Shown: positions 1 to 6,166 of the stretch, one piece after another | Position numbering within the stretch: the stretch's first letter is position 1 | Layout: every line of letters begins with the position of its first letter | DNA from: Bacteroidota bacterium | GTDB taxonomy: Bacteria; Bacteroidota; Bacteroidia; 2-12-FULL-35-15 | DNA length: 15,273 nt | Direction: 5' to 3' | Assembly: GCA_026391935.1 (NCBI GenBank) | Contig: JAPLDC010000500.1 | Coordinates: 1-15,273 of the forward strand | Made by a program: the position numbers and the translations under genes | The notes under the pieces: generated by a model | The model's database searches: none | Told to the model about the DNA's origin: nothing | What the model saw: only the letters and a program-made list of their open reading frames with translations

Positions 1-535
1 GATTTAATTTTGCAAGCGCATCCTGCATCGATTGTGAATAGGCTTTATCAAAATCTACTTCCTTTATGTTATCTTCATAATAAAATTTTGCGATCGGCTG
101 GCTTAATATCTGATTGATCTGAGAAACCACCCCAGGATCCTTTGGCATTTCAAATATACTTACTTCGATATCCTGTCCACCAAACTCTTCCTTTGTTCGT
201 TCTTCAGGTATTCCTTTAAAATTAAAATAGAATTTTTTTGTAATGTGCCCGGGCTTTGTAACGGTGAGTGTGTACTCCGCATTCAATTCCATTTTTACAT
301 CAAAGCGCCCACTAGAATTAGTTGTTTGCTGATTTATCTGAGTGGAACCTTTATACAGAGTAACAGTGGCCCCCTCTAGTTTTTTTCTGCTTTTCTTAAC
401 AGTACCCTTTACATCATAAAAATTTTGAGCTTTTATTTCTGATGTGGCAATAGCCATAAAAGTCAATGACAATAATAAACCTAGAAGAAATTTACACGAC
501 TTTTTAAAAAACATATTAAAAGAAAACAAATCCAT
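1..535 (-). CDS. Exported protein with carboxypeptidase-regulatory-like domain (5' part only)
   Basis: This reading frame runs off the left edge of the window, so only about 178 N-terminal residues are visible. It opens with MDLFSFNMFFKKSCKF followed by a hydrophobic stretch and a likely signal peptidase site near EIKAQ. A second ATG at 514 (MFFKKSCKF) gives a more typical signal peptide and is an equally good start. After the signal, the sequence YDVKGTVKK...LEGATVTLYKGS...TNSSGRFDVKMELNAEYTLTVTK is the pattern of a carboxypeptidase-regulatory-like (CNA-B-like) beta-sandwich, common at the N-terminus of Bacteroidota envelope proteins. The part after about residue 115 is not recognised. The function of the whole protein cannot be assigned. 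The frame stays open without a stop to position 1, and codon use looks like that of its neighbours. Confidence 0.8.
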   Translation of the reverse strand, partial: MDLFSFNMFFKKSCKFLLGLLLSLTFMAIATSEIKAQNFYDVKGTVKKSRKKLEGATVTLYKGSTQINQQTTNSSGRFDVKMELNAEYTLTVTKPGHITKKFYFNFKGIPEERTKEEFGGQDIEVSIFEMPKDPGVVSQINQILSQPIAKFYYEDNIKEVDFDKAYSQSMQDALAKLN

Positions 536-585
536 ATTTACTACCTAATTATCAATTACTTAACTCAGTCAAGTTCCATAATTAG

Positions 586-620
586 CAAATATCGTAAATT
601 TTGACTAAAAATCACTCAAA
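586..620 (-). promoter_or_regulatory. Candidate Bacteroidota promoter for the 1-535 gene
   Basis: Read on the minus strand, TTTG (620-617) is followed after 23 bases by GATATTTG (593-586), one mismatch from the TAnnTTTG -7 element. It lies about 50 bases upstream of the start codon. The position is good but the match is imperfect. An 8-base inverted repeat, GACTAAAA (603-610) and TTTTAGTC (666-673), overlaps the spacer and the region upstream; its role is unknown. Confidence 0.35.
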
Positions 621-760
621 ACTGACAATTACTTTGTGTTAATATTTTAAGTTTTTATAAAACACTTTTAGTCAGATTTTTACAGAATCTTATTCTTTAA
701 ATTCGAAGGGATGGTATAAAAAATGATGGAAAGTTAAGCACGTTTATATTTGATTTCATA

Positions 761-792
761 TTTCGTTAATGAGTTTTCAAATTCATTCGAAA
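761..792 (-). terminator. Weak hairpin downstream of the Dph6-like gene
   Basis: On the minus strand, TTTCG-AATGA pairs with TCATT-CGAAA across a 10-base loop, with a 2-base bulge. It lies about 28 bases past the stop codon of the Dph6-like gene. No clear U-tract follows, so it may be an RNA-stabilising hairpin and not a true intrinsic terminator. The rest of 536-819 shows only the promoter candidate described separately. Confidence 0.25.
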
Positions 793-819
793 GTATTATC
801 CAGAAAGTCAAAACAAGCT

Positions 820-1539
820 TCACCTTAAAGGAAGTAATTCACAATACCAAAAACCTTTTGTAACAGGTAACTTATCTGTATGTTCCGGATTTATTATTTC
901 AAGTGGTTTATAAATTTTTTCTCCTAAAGCATATTCTATTGGCTTTTTAAAAACCGGACCAGCATAACAAAATGTATGGAACTCTCCATTTTCTCCGCAA
1001 GGGTCAACCAAATCTGGAAGCGAACTGATAAATTCCCTATCGACATTCACTCCTACTTTATCTTTATCTAAATACGAATCATTCACACAACAAGTAATCG
1101 TTTTAAATTTCAGATCAAGAAATTCAGCTATCAATTCCTTCGTATCTCTCTTCCAAAGCGGAAAAATGGCCAGCAAATTTACCTTTTCTAAATTCTTCTC
1201 TCGGTATTGCCGAAGGTCATCTAAAAAAATATCTCCAAAGATCACTTTCTTCACACCTTTCTGTTTGTATAGTAAAAGAAGTGCTTCCATTTCTTTTTCG
1301 TATTCTGAATTGGTGCCTTCATTAACATACATTTTTATCAAAGGCAATCCTATGGATGCGGCTTGTTGTTCTAATAATTCTTCCCGAACACCATGCATCG
1401 AAACTCTTTTATAAGTTGCATTCAATGTTGTAAGCAGTGCAACTACTTCAAGCTTATTTTCTAATAGTACTTTATATAATGCTAGAGCGGAGTCTTTACC
1501 TCCGCTCCAACAAAATATTGCTTTTTCTTTTTGATCCAT
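820..1539 (-). CDS. Dph6-like (diphthine-ammonia ligase family, COG2102) PP-loop ATPase, in a B12-regulated operon
   Basis: The 239-residue protein has the PP-loop SGGKDS at residues 12-17 and the family's C-terminal signature GENGEFHTF at 182-190, with FGDIFLDDLRQYRE at 101-114. These mark the Dph6/ATP_bind_4 family. Archaeal and eukaryotic members adenylate and amidate diphthine on elongation factor 2; bacteria are not known to make diphthamide, so the substrate here is unknown. The length fits the family and both ends look intact. The gene overlaps the 3' end of the upstream receptor gene by 44 bases and shares its cobalamin riboswitch. A TAATG overlap (1537-1541) places an out-of-frame stop on the start codon, suggesting the ancestral pair was translationally coupled. 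I infer an amide- or AMP-forming step linked to corrinoid use, but nothing in the sequence names the substrate. Confidence 0.88.
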   Translation of the reverse strand: MDQKEKAIFCWSGGKDSALALYKVLLENKLEVVALLTTLNATYKRVSMHGVREELLEQQAASIGLPLIKMYVNEGTNSEYEKEMEALLLLYKQKGVKKVIFGDIFLDDLRQYREKNLEKVNLLAIFPLWKRDTKELIAEFLDLKFKTITCCVNDSYLDKDKVGVNVDREFISSLPDLVDPCGENGEFHTFCYAGPVFKKPIEYALGEKIYKPLEIINPEHTDKLPVTKGFWYCELLPLR

Positions 1540-3562
1540 TACAATGAATAGCGAAGTCTAGTGCTCCCCATGGGCCATAGGATGAATTATAATAAACATC
1601 TCCTCGTGAACCCACGTAACGTACATCCGCACGAATAGCAAACTGTTTTACTGGAATATAAGTAATTGAAAAATTTGCCGTATTAGGTCTCCGTGATAAC
1701 CCCAACGTTTCGACTTCTTTATTTGTTATAAAGGCCCCATTACCAAATATCTGAACATAATTCCCATGCGTTTGTGTAGTATCGATATCGCTTGGTTTAT
1801 ATCTCAATTTTCCACTAACTAAACTAACGTTCGCTGAAAGCAACAATTTTTCAGAAAACTTAGAACTTATTCCTAATTCTACGCCTTGTGTGAACATCGT
1901 TCCTAAATTGAGATAGGTGTCTCCCCGATGATCGTCTCTCATCCAATTTTGACCTAAGGTATCCAACCCGATATTTTTATCCCATAAATAAACGTACTCA
2001 ATAACATTATCCACTTCTGTATTAAAATATGCAGCAGAGACTGTCATATTTTTTATGTTCTGCTTATATCCCACTTCAAATGTTTTGGAACTTTCTGGTT
2101 TTAATTTTTTATTTCCTAAAGTTAATCCGGTTGTATACTGAGTATCCCATGTAATATAACGGTTAGCATCATACAATTGATGTAAAGAAGGCGAATTATA
2201 TCCTGTAGAATATGTTAAATAAAGAAGCCCCCCCTCTAGGACCTTTAAGGAAGGATTTATTTCATAGGTAACGTTTGTACCAAAAATATTGTGGTTGCTC
2301 ATTCTTATTCCACATGAAAGCGATGCATTTTTTATTTTTTCTGAAATCAATTCTCCTCCAAAATCTGCATGCAAAAAAATAGTTGAAGTTGTTGATCTTG
2401 GTTTTATAGAATCCAAAGAAATTGTGTCTTTGAAAAAGGGAGAAAAATAAAATGAATTTTCTTTCATTTGCTCCCCATATATTCCCCCACCGGCAACCAA
2501 ATTTATGCCTTTTCCGGAATAATTTCCTTGCAATTCATTACTCATTATTCTGCCTTCATACACACCTTTACTATATGCTTCATCAAATGTTCCGGCAGCA
2601 TCAACTATCGAAGAATCATCTATTACCGTGCGTTTCATGGATGATAATCCGCCAATATAACTGATATTAATTTTTTCGTTAACCTTATAAGAAGCTCCAT
2701 ATGTAAAAAAACTTCGGTTGAAATTCACCGTGTAATTATCATCATCTATATAAGCTGCTTTATCAATATCTGCAAGTTGCTGCGTTTGTTTGTAGGAGGC
2801 ATAAATATTAATTTTCTTATTTTGAAAACCCGCTTTTCCAACCCAATCTAATTTTGAAAACCCATCACTCATATTAGCGTGTTTATATACAGCCGTTGAC
2901 GTGACTGTATCATTCGTGGCATTCAATCCTTTCACATTTGAATTTAAAACCTCTGCACTCGCATAAAATCCATTCTTTAATGAGTAATTTAAATAAATAT
3001 TTTCAGAAAGTTCTTGCGTATGTTTTCCAAATTCACCACAAGTAACAGCCGCATCAGCAGATACTCCAGGCTTATTTGATTTTTTTGTAATGATATTTAC
3101 AACACCTCCAATTGCGGAGGAGCCATACAATGTACTATGCGAACCTCTAACAATTTCAATCTTTTCAATATTAACTAAAGAAAGTTCTGCTACATCAATA
3201 GCGTTATTTATAGCTGACGGATCAGTTATTCTGACTCCATCAATCAATATTACTGTTTGATTACTATTTGCTCCTCTAGTAAAAATACTAGCGGTCATAC
3301 CGGGGTTTTGTCCTGCACCAACAACATACATTCCTTCTTGCTGTCCAAGTAATTCAGCAACTGAATTTGCTCCGGAGTTTTTAATATCATCCGCAGTAAT
3401 TACACTGATACTTCTGCCAACATCATTGATGTTCTTTTCTGATCGGGAGGCGGAAATCACCACTTCACCTAATTGATTTTTTTTTAATGAATCTTGTGCC
3501 GATACATTCATCGCCAGTATTAAACCTGCGAATGTTAATTGAAAGATTTTCTCCTTTTTCAT
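1496..3562 (-). CDS. btuB: BtuB-like TonB-dependent outer-membrane receptor, probably missing its last beta-strands
   Basis: The 688-residue protein has a signal peptide ending near NVSAQ (residue 23), a TonB-box-like LGEVVISASR (31-40) and a full plug domain (about 43-160) with FTRGANSNQTVILIDGV, IVRGSHSTLYGSSAIGGVVNI and similar hallmarks. A beta-barrel with alternating aromatic strands follows. A cobalamin riboswitch in its leader supports corrinoid uptake, so the btuB symbol is by context and family. The end is odd. After GPWGALD (663-669) the protein reads FAIHCNGSKRKSNILLERR, a basic tail that is not barrel-like and has no terminal aromatic residue. In another frame the same DNA reads LRYSL-stop, a typical outer-membrane C-terminus. 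A small deletion of the final strands, with a frame change, is the simplest reading. Membrane insertion may be impaired. Confidence 0.9.
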   Translation of the reverse strand: MKKEKIFQLTFAGLILAMNVSAQDSLKKNQLGEVVISASRSEKNINDVGRSISVITADDIKNSGANSVAELLGQQEGMYVVGAGQNPGMTASIFTRGANSNQTVILIDGVRITDPSAINNAIDVAELSLVNIEKIEIVRGSHSTLYGSSAIGGVVNIITKKSNKPGVSADAAVTCGEFGKHTQELSENIYLNYSLKNGFYASAEVLNSNVKGLNATNDTVTSTAVYKHANMSDGFSKLDWVGKAGFQNKKINIYASYKQTQQLADIDKAAYIDDDNYTVNFNRSFFTYGASYKVNEKINISYIGGLSSMKRTVIDDSSIVDAAGTFDEAYSKGVYEGRIMSNELQGNYSGKGINLVAGGGIYGEQMKENSFYFSPFFKDTISLDSIKPRSTTSTIFLHADFGGELISEKIKNASLSCGIRMSNHNIFGTNVTYEINPSLKVLEGGLLYLTYSTGYNSPSLHQLYDANRYITWDTQYTTGLTLGNKKLKPESSKTFEVGYKQNIKNMTVSAAYFNTEVDNVIEYVYLWDKNIGLDTLGQNWMRDDHRGDTYLNLGTMFTQGVELGISSKFSEKLLLSANVSLVSGKLRYKPSDIDTTQTHGNYVQIFGNGAFITNKEVETLGLSRRPNTANFSITYIPVKQFAIRADVRYVGSRGDVYYNSSYGPWGALDFAIHCNGSKRKSNILLERR

Positions 3563-3623
3563 TTTTGAAAGATTTAAATGATTAATAAAAGGAGTAAAAA
3601 GGGGAACGGTTAGGTTAATTGCT

Positions 3624-3692
3624 GAAGACCTTTTTCCATTCTTAGCTCTTTACCCGAAAGCGTTGAATTTTTTTTGCAGATGGCAGGTCTTC
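3624..3692 (-). other. Candidate riboswitch expression platform: alternative long hairpin
   Basis: In the minus-strand leader RNA, GAAGACCU of the riboswitch 3' end (3692-3685) is perfectly complementary to AGGUCUUC (3631-3624) downstream. Inside this, CCAU (about 3683-3680) can pair with AUGG (3639-3636). The 8 + 4 base-pair structure would use the same 3' strand that closes the riboswitch, so the two folds exclude each other. No classical GC-hairpin plus U-run follows. Control might therefore act on translation, through Rho, or through a weaker alternative stem (AAAAAGG with CCUUUUU near 3597-3635). The complementarity is seen in the sequence; the switching role is inferred. Confidence 0.45.
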
Positions 3693-3839
3693 TGACTTGT
3701 TCTATTTTTAACGCCTTCCCATCTTACGACAGTGGCATGAATGTTAAAAAATATTATTAGAACTTACAGCATCGGGAAATGTCATGGAATTACACCATAT
3801 TCCCTTTTAATCCTGATTGTTTCCAATCAAAAACCATAA
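3679..3839 (-). promoter_or_regulatory. Cobalamin (vitamin B12) riboswitch
   Basis: The minus strand carries the conserved blocks of the cobalamin riboswitch in order. They are AAAAGGGAA (3807-3799), GGTGTAATTCC (3796-3786), CCCGATGCTGTAAG (3776-3763), GCCACTG...GATGGGAAGGC (3736-3712) and GTCAGAAGACCTGCC (3696-3682). The paired elements also fit: GTTCTA with TAGAAC, and TTTTTAAC with GTTAAAAA, flank the B12 box as the long P6-type stem. ATGG/CCAT and CAGG/CCTG close the domain. It sits about 120 bases upstream of the BtuB-like start codon and would turn that operon down when adenosylcobalamin or another corrinoid is abundant. It accounts for much of the 347-base gap between 3562 and 3910. 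Confidence 0.97.
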
Positions 3840-3846
3840 AGCATGG

Positions 3847-3854
3847 CAAATGTA
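3847..3854 (-). promoter_or_regulatory. -7 element for the riboswitch-btuB transcript
   Basis: TACATTTG on the minus strand matches the Bacteroidota -7 consensus TAnnTTTG. It would start RNA around 3840, just ahead of the ATGG that closes the riboswitch. No convincing -33 TTTG was found at the usual spacing. Confidence 0.5.
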
Positions 3855-3885
3855 AAAAATAATTCCAATTATCAGCTTTAGAAAT

Positions 3886-3893
3886 TACATTTG
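3886..3893 (+). promoter_or_regulatory. -7 element for the pseudouridine synthase gene
   Basis: TACATTTG on the plus strand matches TAnnTTTG and lies 16 bases before the start codon, giving a leader of about 10 bases. It mirrors the minus-strand element at 3847-3854: together they form a 9-base inverted repeat, CAAATGTAA and TTACATTTG. No clear -33 element was seen. Confidence 0.5.
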
Positions 3894-3909
3894 CACTGAA
3901 ATAAACAAA

Positions 3910-4395
3910 ATGAAAACTAATAACTTCGTTTATATAGCCTATAATAAACCTTCAGGCATCATCTGCACTACCGAAAAAATAGACAACAATATAATAGATG
4001 CCATTGGTCATAAAGAAAAAACCCTCCCAATTGGCAGATTAGATAAGGATTCTGAAGGCTTGATCTTATTAACCAATAATGCAAGTATCATCAACAAAAT
4101 TATCCATCCTGATTTTGAACATGAAAAAGAATATGTTGTAACACTTAATCTTCCTTTGAGGAATCAGTTCTTAAAACAATTGGCAGAGGGAGTAAATATC
4201 GGTGATGCAACAACAAAGCCTTGTAATATAAAATCCGAACCTAGCGCAAAACGTATTTTTAGGATTATTTTGAAACAAGGATTAAACCGACAGATCCGGA
4301 GAATGTGTAATGTATTCGACTATCAGGTTATAAAGCTAACCTCTCATTCCAAAAATTGTTTTTTGGTTGATATCAGTATCAAATCCGAATTTTGA
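3910..4395 (+). CDS. RluF-type rRNA pseudouridine synthase, catalytic domain only, C-terminus apparently lost
   Basis: The protein carries the RsuA/RluF catalytic signature GRLDKDSEGLILLTN (42-56) with the nucleophilic aspartate at D45, then HEKEYVVT (71-78) and GLNRQIRRMC (124-133). The opening YNKPSGIICTTE and the residue pattern resemble 23S rRNA pseudouridine synthase F of Bacteroidota. Two things are unusual. There is no N-terminal S4 RNA-binding domain, and no room for one upstream. After DYQVIKLT (137-144) relatives continue with a conserved segment of the R-I-R-I-M-N type plus about 20 more residues. Here the last 17 residues (SHSKNCFLVDISIKSEF) are simply the antisense of the neighbouring beta-barrel gene, which this gene overlaps by 60 bases tail to tail. 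I read this as a 3' deletion; activity is doubtful. Confidence 0.82.
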   Translation: MKTNNFVYIAYNKPSGIICTTEKIDNNIIDAIGHKEKTLPIGRLDKDSEGLILLTNNASIINKIIHPDFEHEKEYVVTLNLPLRNQFLKQLAEGVNIGDATTKPCNIKSEPSAKRIFRIILKQGLNRQIRRMCNVFDYQVIKLTSHSKNCFLVDISIKSEF

Positions 4396-5244
4396 AGAAC
4401 CTGCAGTCACCTCATCAATTTTCGCAACAGCATTTGGTGTTCCTCCTTGTTTTTCAGTTGTAACCCTACCTTTCCCTGTTGTTTGATAACCAATTCCCCA
4501 ACCATATTCTGCTCCAATAGACATTTTCGGAAAAAGAAAATATTCAGCCCCAATAAATCCACGCACCCCGATCCCAAATGTCATACCTGATTTTTTCTGA
4601 ACGATGCGTTCATTGTTTGTAAGCGCTTCTGTCGTATTTCCATCTCCATCTGCATCGTACCAATCTGTTGAGGTTGGATTAGTTGTTGTTGTTGAACCTG
4701 TTGTGGAAGATACACTTGAAGAAGACATAATATTGCCATATTTAGCTTTTGTTCCTGAGGCAGATATCCATACCATGGCATCAGCACCATAAAAGCCTTG
4801 TAAGCGCGTTTTTCCTCTTCTCATTTCCTTACCTAGGCCTATAGCAATATTTGTATTTCTTGTAGAAAATTTGTCTTCTGTTTGAGCAGGCTGAACAGGA
4901 AACAGAATTGGAGAACCTACTTTTGATTCGTCAAGTACCATCATTTTTGATGTTTCACTTGTAAAACCTATTCTGAATAATATTCTATAGGCACTTTTCT
5001 CGTCAATAAATTTTTTTCCAATAATCGTTTGATTGTTGTTCAACCAATTTGTTCCGGGAGCACTATTAGTTGTGTCGCTTTTAAAAGCATTTCCAATAAA
5101 GTTAAAAATCGGATTCGCATCCATGCTTATTGCCCAATCTCCTGCTTCTGGTAAAATGGGTTCCCCTTTTTTTGATGTTAGATCTTGTGCATAAACACCT
5201 GTTGCACAAAATGCGAAAGCTAAAAGTAGTATTGATTTTTTCAT
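4336..5244 (-). CDS. Outer-membrane beta-barrel protein (paralogue of the 6599-7456 product)
   Basis: The 302-residue protein has a signal peptide cleaved after VYA (residue 19). Amphipathic strands with patterns such as NIAIGLGKEMRRGKTRLQGFYGADAMVWI (in segments) and MSIGAEYGWGIGY (241-253) follow, as in a small transmembrane barrel. AGDWAIS near the mature N-terminus and the GAEYGW segment match the AGDMAFV and GLEYGWN segments of the second barrel in this window, so the two are related. Residues 174-193 are nearly all Ser, Thr and Asn and lead into DADGDGN (197-203), a calcium-loop-like sequence probably in an outer loop. The end, INQKTIFGMRG, lacks the terminal aromatic residue; the paralogue ends HIYFGK. 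Only a few residues seem lost, at the same junction that truncates the convergent pseudouridine synthase. Its start is 19 bases from the upstream lipoprotein gene. Function unknown. Confidence 0.8.
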   Translation of the reverse strand: MKKSILLLAFAFCATGVYAQDLTSKKGEPILPEAGDWAISMDANPIFNFIGNAFKSDTTNSAPGTNWLNNNQTIIGKKFIDEKSAYRILFRIGFTSETSKMMVLDESKVGSPILFPVQPAQTEDKFSTRNTNIAIGLGKEMRRGKTRLQGFYGADAMVWISASGTKAKYGNIMSSSSVSSTTGSTTTTNPTSTDWYDADGDGNTTEALTNNERIVQKKSGMTFGIGVRGFIGAEYFLFPKMSIGAEYGWGIGYQTTGKGRVTTEKQGGTPNAVAKIDEVTAGSSKFGFDTDINQKTIFGMRG

Positions 5245-5263
5245 ATATTTATAAACTGTTCTT

Positions 5264-6079
5264 TTACTTTTTTATTGTAAACTCGTAATAATCATTATTC
5301 TTTCCTAATATATCTACAATATCTGTGATCCTTATTACAGCATATTTGTTAGCGGTCATGCTCCCTAATTTTGTAATTATTATGTCACCTATTTGAAGAT
5401 TATTAATGATAGTAAGTTTTACCCCGGAAACATAAGCATGAATTGCACTTGAATCGGTAGCATTCGCGTAATCAAATCCATTAAACAATACAAATTTTCC
5501 ACCTGCAGGAGATTTCCATAGACCTGACAAAACAGTATCTGTTCCGGAATAATCCTGAATATCTCTTAAAGTAGAATCCGCTACTGTAGAAAACACTCCG
5601 GAATTTGTTTCCAGATCATACGCATCCGGATTAGTAGAAAGATTCGAATACAATCTATGTCCTGAAGTTTCAGTTAAAATAGTTTCGGTTGTAGGAACGG
5701 CAAGAATATACACCCGTTTTATAGCCCCCCCAGTCATTCCATTCTGATCCTCTGCTTTAAAATCAAAAACTACAGATTTGCCAACAAGCGACAATGGAAG
5801 TTGATAATAATAATTAAACTGAGTACCTTTTGTAGTTATAGCGGTATCTAATAAAGTAAAAGGTATTTGATTATCCGGTTGAGCCGTTATAGAGAATCTG
5901 GATAATTGTACATCAGAATTAACTGTAATGCAAAAAGTAATCAGATCACCTACATTTCCATAAATATATAGAGGTGTTGGAGTAACGGAAACAATTGGTT
6001 TACTATCTTCTTTCTTACAACCCGTTATAGATAAAGCGAAAACAGCCAACAAAACAAATATTAATCTCGATTTTTTCAT
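5264..6079 (-). CDS. Lipoprotein of unknown function
   Basis: The 271-residue protein starts with MKKSRLIF and a hydrophobic core, then the lipobox SITGC with the acylated cysteine at 21. KKEDSKP follows, a common charged linker after Bacteroidota lipoboxes. The mature part looks all-beta. A first region of about residues 28-128 (VSVTP...VVFDFKAEDQNGMTGG...RVYIL) resembles an Ig- or PKD-like fold. The second region (about 130-271) has the pattern LYSNLSTNPDAYDLETN, then FVLFNGFDYANATDSSAIHAYVSG, and ends cleanly in YYEFTIKK. I do not recognise a named family. It is first in a two-gene unit with the beta-barrel gene downstream, so the two products may act together at the outer membrane. Confidence 0.8.
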   Translation of the reverse strand: MKKSRLIFVLLAVFALSITGCKKEDSKPIVSVTPTPLYIYGNVGDLITFCITVNSDVQLSRFSITAQPDNQIPFTLLDTAITTKGTQFNYYYQLPLSLVGKSVVFDFKAEDQNGMTGGAIKRVYILAVPTTETILTETSGHRLYSNLSTNPDAYDLETNSGVFSTVADSTLRDIQDYSGTDTVLSGLWKSPAGGKFVLFNGFDYANATDSSAIHAYVSGVKLTIINNLQIGDIIITKLGSMTANKYAVIRITDIVDILGKNNDYYEFTIKK

Positions 6080-6110
6080 TTTACTTTCATTTAGACTGTA
6101 CTAAATTAAA

Positions 6111-6148
6111 AAAAAAACCTGCGAGAAATTTCACGCAGGTTTTTTTTT
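6111..6148 (-). terminator. Strong intrinsic terminator after the 6167-6571 gene
   Basis: ACCTGCG (6117-6123) pairs with CGCAGGT (6134-6140), extended by an A-run on one side and a T-run on the other. On the minus strand the stem is followed by at least eight U residues. The loop contains the palindrome GAAATTTC. The hairpin reads well in both directions, but both flanking genes are on the minus strand. It splits the 7456-4336 group into two transcription units, or allows partial read-through. Confidence 0.85.
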
Positions 6149-6166
6149 ATTAACAAAGTAATCAGC

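Noticed and set aside
1539..1541. A simple sequencing frameshift as the whole explanation of the receptor's odd end
   Set aside because: Restoring the other frame gives only about five residues (LRYSL) after GALD, too few for the missing strands, so a one-base error alone is not enough.
4604..4792. Short open frames on both strands within the barrel gene
   Set aside because: They arise from the Ser/Thr-rich repetitive codons of that gene and show no independent features.
6101..6108. TAATTTAG on the minus strand as a promoter for the 5264-6079 lipoprotein
   Set aside because: One mismatch to the -7 element and no -33 element because the terminator occupies that position; too weak to call.
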